Positions 46,924 through 58,004 of a stretch of DNA of 64,000 nucleotides are shown piece by piece. The notes under the pieces are model-generated. The model was not told the origin of the DNA. It saw only the letters and a list, made by a program, of their open reading frames with translations, and did not search any database. The stretch covers positions 40,760,912 to 40,824,911 of the forward strand of contig CP137669.1 of assembly GCA_037976565.1 (NCBI GenBank). Direction: 5' to 3'. The translations under genes were made by a program, and so were the position numbers. Source of the DNA: Mesocentrotus franciscanus. Taxonomy: Eukaryota; Echinodermata; Echinoidea; Camarodonta; Strongylocentrotidae. Within the stretch, counting starts at the first letter, position 1. Each line of letters opens with the position of its first letter.

Positions 46924-47200
46924 CAGTCAAACCTGTCTATAGTGACCGCCCAAGGGAAACACAAAAAGTGGTCTTTGTAGACAGGTGGTCTTTGTAGACA
47001 GGTTCCTGTAGTACATGTTTCAATGAGAAACCATTTTCAAGGGAAACAAAAAATGTGGTCTTTGTAGACAGGTGGTCTTTGTAGACAGGTTCCTTTAGTA
47101 CATGTTTCAATGAGAAACCATTTTCAAGGGAAACAAAAAATGTGGTCTTTGTAGACAGGTGGTCTTTGTAGACAGGTGGTCACTAAAGCAGGTTTGACTG
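46924..47200. mobile_element. pogo/Tc1-type MITE with TA duplication and three internal 87-bp repeats
   Basis: The ends cagtcaaacctgtctatagt and gcaggtttgactg are inverted; TA flanks both sides (46922-46923, 47201-47202). The interior is an 87-bp unit (gggaaac, tggtctttgtagacaggt twice, then tacatgtttcaatgagaaacc) starting at 46954, 47041 and 47128. TA plus CAGTC ends is typical of pogo/Tigger-like MITEs. Confidence 0.85.
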
Positions 47201-47732
47201 TAATACCTTTAACATCCATCTGTATCTGTATATATTGTAGTATTCTTGTTGTAAACTGACCCCTTCAGCCTGTGTTGCTGGTCAGTTTTTATACACCAAC
47301 AAAATAAAATAAATATATAAAAAAGAAATTAACTCATATACTTAATACCCAAGAGAACTTGTAGCACTCAGCAAATCAAAGACATTACAATGAAAGCTGT
47401 GTATCTACAACTTGCTAAGTATTTTGTACCTGCAGATATTCATTATGCTATATTGTCTGACACCTCGATCAAATTGAAGTGATTTGTGTTTTGGCGAATA
47501 GCCAGAGAAAAATCAGCATGAGTGGCTTTTCAAACAACCACTATACTGACTATAGTAATCTAACACTTGTTTGTACTTATCACGTACTTCAACCTCAGTA
47601 ATTTCAATTATTTGAATGATAATTCAATTTGACTATCGAGTGAGTTTAATTTAATTTTTAGAGGGAAATTCAACAAGATGCTATCTGATTATACATTTGA
47701 TCTGGAGATTTGTTGACATATCATCTGTTTGG

Positions 47733-48110
47733 AATAAAGGCATTAACAATGTTAAATCTGAGATGCACGGCCCTACGTGTTATCAGTATCTGTGATATGG
47801 TGTAATATTGAAGCCCTAAAAAAAAATTCGCACTTCAAAATGATCGAGAAGTTCCTTAAAAAAAAAAATCTTTGAGCGACTGGTTTTACCATACTCGTTG
47901 TATAGACTGTAATGTTATGAAAACTGTTCGAAAAACGCAAAATTTGGTTTCGATTTCCAATCATAAATATCTTGATAATCAGACAGGCGATCAGCTTGTA
48001 AAAGTCATGGGGTTTCTGACTGACCTAAAGGTTTATAATTATCATTGCAGCATGAGCTAAATCCAGGATTTTGTTTCAGAATCTGAGACAAAGTTAGCGG
48101 ATCCCTTTAA
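47733..48110 (-). mobile_element. TTAA-type MITE, family E, copy 2 (inverted)
   Basis: This is the reverse complement of the element at 13821-14205. It has gatgcacggccctacgtgtt, caatcataaatatcttgata, atcagacaggcgatcagctt and the end gatccctttaa. The start is degenerate (ataaaggcattaacaatg). The open frame at 47872-48060 lies inside this repeat and is not a gene. Confidence 0.75.
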
Positions 48111-48176
48111 GAAGGGTGTTAAGTCATATACTATAACACAGAGTTAATGCCCTTCTGGCTCTGAGCAGACGATATA
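48108..48176. repeat. Hairpin repeat family H, copy with damaged left arm
   Basis: The right arm gagttaatgcccttctggct then ctgagcagac is well kept. The left arm is reduced to agaagggtgttaa, overlapping the end of a family E element. Confidence 0.6.
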
Positions 48177-48628
48177 GCTTACTACATCTAGACACTGATC
48201 GTGAGTATGCACATCATTTTAGAGGAATTGATGACGTCCATGTCATATGACCTTTAATACTATCATGAAAGTTGTACATCTTCCCTGAAGCCAGCAATCT
48301 GATATGGATATCTAGATATCAACGTATGTCCTCCCATAATTGACATTTTATGCATACGTTCTACATGTACGTGTTCTCTTCTACAAGTATGTATGTCAAC
48401 AAGTACATTTAAAACACATGGGCAGGCACGATCTATTTCTCCGCATTAAAAGCAAAAGTAAAAATATTTAATAGACAGGGGGATGTCTTGTGATTAAATT
48501 GGGTTGGTAGGTCAATTAATGTGAGAGTTAAAAATCATATCCCAGTAGATTTTTAAAAATAAAATTGAAGTGTTTCTTTTTGAAAATCATTTAATATTTA
48601 ACACACGTTTCATGGGGAAAAACAGAAG

Positions 48629-48949
48629 GGGTGGTATTCCAATAGCGCGAACTAAGTTAGCTCAGCTTAACTAGTTCACACTTTTATGGAGTGCCTGCTG
48701 CCAACTCATTTTCCCTGTACAGATTTTTTTAATCCTGCAATGAAAAGTGTCCCAAAAAATAATTTTGCAATGAAATGGGAAGAAAAAGATAATATGAGTA
48801 TGAACTGAATTTCAATAAAGTCTTTGGTAGATTATCTTTGTCATGAATATTGAAGGTGGAAGATGACACCTAGCATTCCATAGAAGTGTGAACTAAAATT
48901 CTTGTTTAGTCTGGACTTAGTCCCGGCTTAACTTAAGAGAATACCACCC
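48629..48949. mobile_element. MITE with GGGTGGTATTC ends
   Basis: Perfect 11-bp terminal inverted repeats gggtggtattc and gaataccaccc. A subterminal inverse pair is also present (actaagttagctcagcttaa near the left; taagccgggactaagtc-like near the right). No coding content. Confidence 0.75.
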
Positions 48950-49194
48950 AAGAAGTTTATCACTACTATTACTTGTTTTGAATCTTGTGGTATTGAAAAA
49001 ATAAGAGAAGCAAAAGTTTGAAGAGATGGTTATGGTAGAAAAATTCCTCTTGATTTAAAAAAGAAACAAATCAAGTGGAGTTGCACAACTGTGTTCTACA
49101 GACTAATTTCCAATGTAACTCCTGTCCAAATTTTCACAATCTTGTTTGAAGGGAAATTATATTCACACGTTATTTGTTGATGTTAAAGATAAAC

Positions 49195-49765
49195 ATTCAA
49201 TTCAATTCAATTCAATTTTATTTCGCAATATCAAAATCAAAATATACAAAGTAACGATAAATTTTAACTACCGGTATGTGTACAGAGGTTATATGCGGGG
49301 CTTTCCATGAAGGTTGCGAAAACCTGTGAGGTTGGATCGCCCATAACAGAATGAAAAACAAACAAAAAGAAATACAAAATATTATAAGTACACAGCAATA
49401 AATTAAGTAAAATAAGCAAAGTACAAACACTTCAACTATCTATAAGACAAGAGAAAGTGAAATAGAGAAGAACAAAAATTAAGGGGGAAAAGAAAAGAAA
49501 ACAACAATGAAAGGGTTTCAGATATAAAAAATCAACAACTGTAATGATTAATAATTATTTAGTAGTAAGATTTTATATTGTTTTCTAAAGGAAGATATGA
49601 ATTGTGATTTCGTTATTACTTGGGGAATCGTATTCCACTGTTTAGGACCTAGATAACTCATTGATTTAGCTTCATAACTAGACTTAACAGACCATAAATA
49701 AAATTTGTTGGAAAATCGTGTATTATAATTATGAACATAGTTGCACTTTTTTTAACGTTTAACTG
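49195..49765 (-). mobile_element. LINE remnant: reverse-transcriptase C-terminal tail with ATTCA-repeat 3' end
   Basis: On the - strand, 49760 to 49548 reads CNYVHNYNTRFSNKFYL, then SYEAKSMSYLGPKQWNTIPQ and SQFISSFRKQYKILLLNNY with a stop. HNYNTR, (S)Y-GP--WN-(I/L)P and SFK-K-K is the common LINE tail after RT. A stop precedes CNYVHN, and the rest of the ORF is absent. The 3' end closes with ttcaattcaattcaattc at 49199. Confidence 0.85.
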
Positions 49766-51412
49766 TGAAATTACCCTGACTGAACAGACAAGTAGTAGAA
49801 GATAGATCGCTTCAAATGGTAGAAATTAAATCAATGTCCAATAGCTCCAGCTTGACTTGAATATGTGTATATGGTCTGTATGTTTTACAGATTTTTGTCC
49901 AGGATTTGTTTTGTTAGCATCTGCTTTCATGACATGAGAACAATCATGAATTATTGAATTATTGTGTTGAATTGCATGCATGTTTTTATTTGACTTGCAT
50001 ACTGTCCTTCCTGTATCCCTAAAGTGGATCGAGTTAGGTGAGAGTAGAGTTACAAGAATAACATGCTCAAGTGCGATTCTAGATATACTTGTAATATAGC
50101 CCAATGGAACTTCTATCTTACATGTACCAATACTAGCTTATTAAAATCTGTAATCATTTTGAGGTTTAATTTCATTTTTACACTGAAAGAAAAGTTGAAT
50201 CAATTTCTTCTAGAGGTAATATGTGACCCATCTGCCTCTTTCTAGAATCAGTTGATGCAACAAGGCCATATCAAATGATGACACTAATACTAACTATTTC
50301 TTTGAAAGTGCTTGTAATACCAGTTACAGAAAAATTACCAAAGCAATTACAGTATATAAAGTGGTACATGTAAGACATTGTCCTAGATATGTTTGATGAT
50401 TTAGCATGTTGAAACATACTGTGTAGTACATTATACAGTGCATGGGATACATGTAGGAGCGTGTACATGCTCTTTTGGTTATTTCAGCAATCAAGTAGCT
50501 AGATAAAGTCAAGAGAATGACCACATTTCTCCAAGAAAAGACGTTCCTTCTGATACACCCCCCCCCCTTCAAATATAAAATAGATCCCCAACACGAGACA
50601 AGAAAAATAAATCATTTTGTTTACAAGCAGCGCATGTGTAAAAACTGTTCATACCTTGATTTATTATAGTAACCATTCACATTGCCAAACTAAATTGGAC
50701 GAAATCACGTGGAGCTAGGGCGGAACCCTTTGAATGATGTTACCAGTATACAGATCATGCTATAGAAGACAATGGTGTAATAAATCACTTTGCCACTGCA
50801 GGATTTCTCATTAGTGAGGGTGATAGTGTAAGAAACAGTCGTGGCAAACCCAACGCTCTATTAAAGCCATATCGCAGTGACATTGAGAAGGCATTGTAAC
50901 CGCTTGATCGAGCCTTCATTCATCCAATTCATCTATGTGCTGTGCCGTTTGACACAGATGGTTGGTCACTAAGGCGTACTGATCTGTGTGTTAAGCTCAT
51001 GAGATAGCAAGATGTTGGCTGTTAGGTTTGTCTACCAGATACAACATGTGGTATCCATTGAGACATTGAACTTGCTTATACATTTAAAAATGTTTTTTTT
51101 GTAAATGTTGTCTGTACTGCATACAATGAAATTGTTATAAAACATTGTTGATTCCTTACATAATATGGGGTTGTTTGGATGAGCTAAATTATGCAACAAA
51201 ATGGCACCAAAAGATATGAATACAAAAAAAAATCTAATTAATACTAATACAAATATGTGCTGAAAAATGACAATACATGTACAATGAATATATGGCTTTT
51301 TTTAGCAATGATGGGATAACGTTTTGTCATGTCATGAAAACATATAGGATTCTATGTTCTAATAACTACATTGATTTATACATGTTATCAAAGACATTTG
51401 GCAGATATCGTA
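49766..51412. other. Intron sequence, nothing recognised
   Basis: It includes a C-run at 50560-50568. No RNA gene or convincing frame. Confidence 0.4.
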
Positions 51413-51493
51413 TCTTCTGGAGCCAGAAGGGCATTAAGTCTGTGTAAATTGATATGGGTTAATGCCCTTCTGGCTCCACACAGACAGTATATT
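51413..51493. repeat. Hairpin repeat family H, best-preserved copy
   Basis: The left arm (ggagccagaagggcattaa) and right arm (ttaatgcccttctggctcc) are perfect inverses over 19 bp, around a loop of gtctgtgtaaattgatatggg. The outer stem (atcgtatctt / acacagacagtata) is weaker. Confidence 0.88.
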
Positions 51494-52778
51494 TATTGAC
51501 AATGCTTACCTCCCTAAAATTGGTAAGAAATTTGTTTTGATTCTGTTAGAATTTGATAAATACAAAAACCGAATGATTACTCTATGCTACTTGGACTCAA
51601 TTTACTATTCCTTAAGTTCAGGCAAAATCTACTTTAAAAAAAAATAAGTTCGCCCATTATTTAATTTTTTTCAAGAACTTCCCCTCCCCATCTCTCGCTT
51701 TCTCAATGCCAAAGCTCGGCCATCAACGAATTCTTAATTATTTTGTTGGTTGACACGGCAAAGACAGTCACCCCAAGCATTTGTATAATTACTCCAATCC
51801 CCACTGATCTGTTCGCTAATGGAATTTTCTAGACATCTAATCACACCGTTTAATGTTATTGAGGAGATCAATTTAGATGGCTATTAAGAGAGTGATTCGC
51901 CAAAGAATGATCCTCTCTACTTGTCAAATCATTCATGCTGTTCAGCATGCTTGTACTTAGTCCTGATGGAATGCAATAGCCCTTGAAAGAGTTTGGAAAT
52001 GTAGGCTTGATGTAGGAGTCTTGCAATCAGATCGACGTTTAACAATTTCTTGATTTTGATAAATTAAGAGATTTAATACATGAACTCTATATGAAATCTT
52101 TTTATTACCGGTACATACATGGCATGGGATTTAATTACTATAATTTGTACCCCTAAAAAAATTACAAAAAAAACAATTCAACAACAACAACAACAAAAAC
52201 AACAAAATACTGTATGACTATCAAAATATAAACATGTAATCTATACCTGTATTTGTTCCTGTAAAAGTGAGTGGATCATGTTTTATACCGGACATTGGGT
52301 TTTAAAGGAATGAGCGATACCTGTTTTTTAGAGTAAATCTTGCTGTACTACATTTTTCATTCTCCTTCAAATAACAATCTTTTTGATGTGAACTGTAATA
52401 GTATTACAGGTATTTCAGTTTTGGAGCTCTCAGATTGGTAGTTATTGTTAAATAAACATCAATGAAAAATAATATTATTAATCTTAATGACAAATTTAAT
52501 GAAGGAGGGTTTATAAATGTTTAAATGCATTGATGTAATATTGTACATCCAAACTGGGGTACATTTTTATCGATATGCTGCTTTGACCATTATTTTTTAA
52601 ATTAGAGAATTTAAATCACTGATATTCCCTTCAAGTAGGGGAGTATGATGACTTTTTCTGTTGTAATGTTGCAAAGTTTTAATCCATACAAATTCAGCTT
52701 TTAATTGAGTAAAACCATGCATGTACAGCTTTTATTAAATAATGTGTAATGTTTTTCTTGATATTCATTGTTTTTCAG
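51494..52778. other. Intron sequence, nothing recognised
   Basis: AT-rich intron ahead of exon 7 with an acaacaaca run at 52180. Confidence 0.4.
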
Positions 52779-52879
52779 GATGACACAATCGACCCTAAGA
52801 AGTTCACATATGATGTTTTCTTCACATTCTACCTTCGCTTAGTTAACCAGAAAGAAGTCGACAGATTATTCCAAGAGAT
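52779..52879 (+). CDS. PLCB4: PLC-beta exon 7 (EF-hand region)
   Basis: This exon has 101 nt, starting in phase 0 and ending with AT of a split Met. The acceptor is ttgtttttcag; the donor is GAT|gtacgt. The peptide includes DDTIDPKKFTYDVFFTFYLR and ends VDRLFQE. PLCB4 relatives have a comparable (I)-P-F-Y-F-L-R-(D/E)-(I/V)-LF spacing, and the segment joins exons 6 and 8 without a gap. Confidence 0.92.
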
Positions 52880-54034
52880 GTACGTACCATCAGCAATTAC
52901 ATGTACATGTGTAACCAGCAAACAGAATAGTTGTTCATGTGTATGTCCACAGGAATACTGGCATTATATGCGTACCCTGTAGGTATTGTTTAATCAGAGG
53001 CGAACTTGAAAGCAGTATTTGCCGATCTGCACACTTGCTTTTATGAGTGCAAATCAAACGCCAGTTGATTTCTCAAGTGTAATTTACACTATGACAGCAG
53101 ACTATTTGTCTACAAAAATGTGTAACTCAAGATATGCTCAAAATTCTATGTGTACATGTATGTATGTGAAATGGGGCCTGCCTATTAAAGCCACATACAT
53201 GTAGGTAAACGGCTGATTATATAAAAAATAAAAAAATGACCAAATTTTGTTGTATTTGACATCCAAATGTATTTGCATTCGATTACATATTTTATGGCTT
53301 GCTATGTCATGCATTGAAAAACAATAGTTTAAGTAATCTGGAACAATATAAACTTGAAAATCTCAAGATTGCTGTGTATGTTTGTGGTTCCAAGCAGGAT
53401 TATCAGCCCCAAATATTACTCCAATCTGTAAAAAGATAAGCCTTTCAATATATGGTACAGCGATTGGCTTTTTAATTCTTTACTATTGTTATAATGGGGG
53501 TGATTGTAATGATTCTAATGGTACAATGTGATTGGTTCGCTTTAAAGGAATTAGATGATATGTTTGTTCAGAAAATATGGGTTTTATACAAACTGTCTTG
53601 TTCAAATGTTACTACTATAATGAAAACAGTCATCAGAAATAGCTTGGATTGTATTTCAATTCTTCCCAATCTCAAGGTATCATTTGTAGAATGTGGTAAG
53701 TGAAGCTCTTTGGTGTATTTGTCAAAATGACAGGTGATTGTTGGTCTATTAAGGTAGCTGCTAAATCTAGGATTAGAAAGGGTGTATCGATCCACCCCTG
53801 GCTGGGCTCTAGATATCATGACCCTGATTATTGATTGATGATGCATGCCCAGGGTGGTTCAAAAGGGGTTTGAATAAATACGTAACAGCGATAGGTTTGA
53901 ATTTGTATTGTACATGTTTGAAAATCAGCAACATGTTAATATTCATTCTCAACTGAAATTATTAATGAAATATTAGTCATGAAATTTGTTTGAAAATGCT
54001 TTATAATATGGATCCGATTGCTCCAGAGTGTGTC
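52880..54034. other. Intron sequence, nothing recognised
   Basis: Open frames at 52749-52982 and 53019-53204 are exon 7 read-through or incidental. Confidence 0.4.
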
Positions 54035-54037
54035 TAA

Positions 54038-54488
54038 GACCCCGTTCTCATTCACTTCGTTGGAGCGGTCTAACTAAGACCCGTTCCTCAGGAGCGGTTC
54101 TTAGGTGAGTGAGAACGGTCAAAGTGGTCCAGGAAGTGGACTTCTGGACCGCTCCAGAAGACCACCTCGGAGATGGTCTTGAGGAACGGGTCTTATTAAG
54201 AGCGGTTTGGAGCGCTCTAACGTGCGAGTGTGAACGGGCGTACTTTGAACGGAAGTGAGCTAGTGACGTTCGGCGCGAAACATGTAGTACGGTACATACG
54301 CTTAGTATTCGCGAACAAATTGACCCGCTGACCTGAGCTGCCATAGCAACAAGACCACTTTGACTCGTGGAGCGGTTTGAGCCATAAAAAAATGCTCGGA
54401 GTGTGAACCCTCGCAAACCGTTCCTCAAGACCCGTTCCTCTGGAGCGGTCTAACTAAGACCACTTTCAAAGTGAGTGAAAACGGGGTC
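54038..54488. mobile_element. GC-richer TIR element with TAA target duplication (PIF/Harbinger-like candidate)
   Basis: Ends gaccccgttctcattcactt and its near-inverse aagtgagtgaaaacggggtc, flanked by TAA on both sides (54035-54037, 54489-54491). Inside, ggagcggtc, aagacccgttcctc and accactttga recur in both orientations. A 3-bp TAA duplication is a PIF/Harbinger trait. The antisense frame 54048-54428 follows the repeats and shows no domain. Confidence 0.78.
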
Positions 54489-55321
54489 TAAGAGCCCTGG
54501 AACCTGAACACAAGGGTCATCGCTTACATCAGTCATACTCCTTCCATGTTCCAATTTCACTTGTTTGAATTTTTGTTTGTAGACCACCCTGTGCTAGGTA
54601 GCTAAGAAAACCCCATTGACCACCCCCTCCTCCCCCTCCTTCCCCTCCGCCATGCCTACCTCCAATCTCTGTTAGTTGCATGCATCTTGCTTTGGCTGAA
54701 AGTGGGTCAGGTAATTTGCAATATGAGATGCAATGAAGCTCTCCCAAATGCGCTTTAATTGGACTCCGTTTACAGAAATACTGCAGTCATTGGAGGCAAT
54801 ATCCTTTTCATGGAATAAACTTGTGATGAATGATGCTTATAGGCTTGCCTAATGGCTCTTAATTGCAGGGATTTCTTGAAGTTTTGCTGTCTGCTCTGTC
54901 AACAGTCCAATTACTAGTCTGTGCAGGATAGCTATCAAATATATCATTCCAACATGATCATGAAAATAGGAGAAAATTTTTATAAATTTGTTTCTTATTG
55001 CATTTAATTTGGGGGGGGGGGATAAAGGCAAACAAAGTTATCCTCTTTTTAAAATCTTCCTGTTGTGGAATCATGTTTTGATTCTAGTACATGCATGCTA
55101 TGTTTATATTATGGCAATTGTTTTTTTTCTGCAATCCTACTAAAAAGTTTAAATTTGTACATAAATGTACATTTGTTGTATTCTATGCTATGTCAATGGC
55201 AATATTAGTCATACATTTGACCTCTGGTCTTCATGCAAATACCAGAATACAGGGTTGACATGTATATGTAACTCGGTCTCTAATCATTGGATTATTTTTT
55301 TCCATTTCATCATCTTTCTCA

Positions 55322-55549
55322 AAACCACCACCACCATGTCCATTATCATTATGTTTATCATGACTATCACCTTCATAATCATCATCATCATCATCATCCT
55401 AATCATCATCATCTTCCCATCATCCCCTTCATCATCACTGTAGCCATATCTATCACCATGGCCATGACTAGGTGCCATTACTATGATCATATCATTACCA
55501 ACATCAGGAATATCATCATCATCATCATCACCATCACCATCACCATCAC

Positions 55550-55586
<37 letters not shown>

Positions 55587-55942
55587 TTCCCATCATCCCC
55601 TTCATCATCACTGTAGCCATATCTATCACCATGGCCATGACAGGTGCCATTACTATGATCATATCATTACCAACATCAGGAATATCATCATCATCACCAT
55701 CACCATCACCATCACCATCATCATCATCATCATCATCATCATCTTCCCATCATCATCACTACCGCTATCACCATCACTACCACTATCACCACCACTATCA
55801 CCACCACTATCACCATCACTGTAGCCATCTCTATCAACGTGGCCATCATAGTTGCCATCACCATTATCCTCACTATAATCACTACCAGCATCATCACAAA
55901 CATCATTATCATCATCATCATCATCATCATCTTCTCCATCAT
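55322..55942. repeat. (ATC/ATT/ACC)n array with 173-bp higher-order duplication
   Basis: A tcatcatca-type array. A 173-bp block containing cttcccatcatccccttcat, actgtagccatatctatcac and tatgatcatatcattaccaa occurs at 55413 and again at 55586, with a partial third start at 55743. The array ends 56 bp before exon 8. His/Ser/Ile-rich frames here are artefacts. Confidence 0.95.
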
Positions 55943-55997
55943 TCTTGCTACCTGTGAATCAATGTCAAGATGTTTTTTATTTTTACTTTAATAAAAG

Positions 55998-56164
55998 GGG
56001 AGCGAGGAACAAGCCCTACTTGACGACAGTCCAACTTGTAAAGTTCCTGAACAATGAGCAGCGTGACCCTCGTCTTAATGAGATCCTGTATCCATTCTAT
56101 GATGCCAAGACAGCTACAAGCATCCTGGAGAGGTTTGAGAAGAACAAACAGTTTGCCAAGAAAG
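55998..56164 (+). CDS. PLCB4: PLC-beta exon 8 (EF-hands 3-4)
   Basis: This exon has 167 nt. The first base completes Met with exon 7; the last base is G of a Gly codon. The acceptor is short and A-rich (taataaaag) behind a T-rich tract; the donor is AAG|gtaaag. The peptide includes NKPYLTTVQLVKFLNNEQ and QRDPRLNEILYPFYDAK, a highly conserved PLC-beta signature with the PLCB4-type FYDAK ending. The exon sits between an ATC-type array ending 56 bp upstream and a TAG-type array starting about 144 bp downstream. Confidence 0.96.
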
Positions 56165-56307
56165 GTAAAGCAATCTTTTAAAAGGCAGTTCCTTTTGTCT
56201 TTAATAGCCATGTTTTTTGAAGAATTAATAGCAGACATGCTCGTTCCTTTACACACATGTCTATTGTTGAACACTTTTGACAGGATAGCAAAATTAGTGT
56301 GCATAAT

Positions 56308-56540
56308 GGTAGTAGTAGTTAGTAGTTAGAAGTTAGTAGTTAGTAGTTAATAGTTAGTAGTTAGTAGTTAGTATTTAGTAGTTAGTAGTAGAAGTAGTAG
56401 TAGTAGTAGTAGTAGTTAGTAGTAGTAGTTAGTAGTAGTAGTAGTAGTTAGTAGTTACATTAGTAGTTGGTAGTTATAGTAGTAGTAGTAGTAATTGGTA
56501 GTAGTGTTGGTGGTAGTGGTAGTAGTAGTAGTAGTAGTAG
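56308..56540. repeat. (TAG)n / TTAGTAG array
   Basis: Runs of gtagtagtag and ttagtagttag begin about 144 bp after the donor of exon 8. Confidence 0.95.
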
Positions 56541-57774
56541 ATTTAATTTAATTGGTTGGAAGGTCGATTATCATAATGCAAAATTCCTAATTAGGTGTAT
56601 TGCATATAGCCCTGTAAGCACTTTCAATGTATGATTTCTATCCATTTGTCGCTGGTGACATTCCCGACCGTCATAACATTACCGAATAAATTCCTGTTGT
56701 GGTTTTCATTTGCCACTCATTTAGGATGTACACTTCCTTTTGTTCTAAACATTGGTAACAAATCTGCAGGAAAGTAGTCAAACCACCCATCCTTTCACCA
56801 ACTTCTTTTCCTTTAATAGTTATAGAATGAAAAATACATGTATGGGTATCAGCATAAAACAATATCCCACTTTCCATCAGAGAATTAACCTGTCTTGCCT
56901 CTTTCATAAAGATCCCTTGAAACAAACTTCTTCCCTCCGTAACTTAACGTGATTTACCTTTTTAATGAGTTTATGCATTATGTTTCTCTTCACATTCTGT
57001 AATGCTGTAAGGTATGGTACATGTTTTCAGCGGTCGTAATGAATTAATATTATTATTATTATTATTACATTGGTTTTGCAAAAAGTGTTGTACACATACA
57101 GTTTGTCTGCATGTAATGATACATGTATGAAGCAGGCTGTGATGAGAAACTTTTCTAGTGGTCTGGGATTTGTCAAGAATAAGACAATTTATAGACCAAT
57201 CAGGAGGTTTGGTGCAGAGAGTGTGTTTTCTTGAGATGAAATATGATCAGGATTGAGTAGTGCTGGGAGGTAACTGCTGGGAGGTAGATACCAGCGTTAG
57301 TTTCAGTTTGTTTTATATTACACTGCAGTGCATACATCAATCCAGAATTAATAGGAATATAGTAAGTGAATCATAAATAGACTGATAACCATGGTGACAG
57401 TCTGGTAGGAGGTCAACCTCAAAACACAGTCTCTAAGATTGAGAAAACTATATGTATATGTGATATCTTTTGTCTCTGCTTGCTGACCAATATAAGGTGA
57501 CACCACTGTCAAAGATGACAGAATTGAGTTAATCTAAAGATTTTAGGAGTTTGATAATCTAAAGACCATTTCATGCTTTGATTATCTGATGTTTTATTAA
57601 AATGTTTGTGATGTAAAACTTAGGTTTTCAATAAACCTTATGTAAACTTAAGGATTTCAACAATCCTTATGTAAAACTGAATGATTTCAATACTCTGAAG
57701 CTTTTAGAAATGTGATAATCTGAAGATTCTTGGATCAAGAATGAATTCCCTTTCTCTAAACTGATTTGATGTTG
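56541..57774. other. Intron sequence with weak direct repeats
   Basis: No gene. Near 57600-57730, loosely repeated blocks of aaccttatgtaaacttaagg and gatttcaa-a occur. There is an (ATT)n run at 57048-57066. Confidence 0.4.
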
Positions 57775-57827
57775 AAAGTTAATCCAATGTTTATGTACTT
57801 CAAAGTTAATCCAATGTTTATGTACTT
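57775..57827. repeat. 27-bp tandem duplication next to the exon 9 acceptor
   Basis: aaagttaatccaatgtttat then gtactt appears at 57775 and 57802, ending 7 bp before the acceptor of exon 9. It duplicates the likely branch-point region. Confidence 0.93.
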
Positions 57828-57834
57828 GTTGCAG

Positions 57835-57981
57835 GTAACATGTCAATAGAGGGATTGATTCGTTATCTAATCAGTGATGACAACCAGGTGGATGGCTTGG
57901 AGTCTTATCTCATTGCTCAAGATATGGAACAACCGTTAGCACATTACTTCATCAAATCATCTCACAACACATACCTCACAG
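57835..57981 (+). CDS. PLCB4: PLC-beta exon 9 (EF-hand 4 to start of X domain)
   Basis: This exon has 147 nt, with phase-1 boundaries at both ends. The acceptor is ttgttgcag; the donor is ACAG|gtaaat. The peptide includes SIEGLIRYLISDDN and EQPLAHYFIKSSHNTYLTG. SSHNTYLTG is the opening strand of the X half-barrel. Its His and Asn correspond to the catalytic His311 and the metal ligand Asn312 of PLC-delta1 (family knowledge). The upstream intron ends in a 27-bp tandem duplication that copies the branch-point area. Confidence 0.97.
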
Positions 57982-58004
57982 GTAAATCATGCTAGTATGT
58001 GCTA

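Noticed and set aside
47725..47750. catctgtttggaataaaggcattaac as a tenth hairpin family H site
   Set aside because: The match breaks after ctgtttgga, and the rest belongs to the edge of the family E element.
54048..54428. 126-residue antisense frame, Ser/Arg/Thr-rich
   Set aside because: It lies wholly inside the TAA-flanked repeat element and mirrors its internal repeats; no domain recognised.
55284..55957. His-, Ile-, Ser- and Met-rich frames
   Set aside because: Products of the ATC array; a metal-binding His-rich protein was considered and dropped because every frame is equally open.
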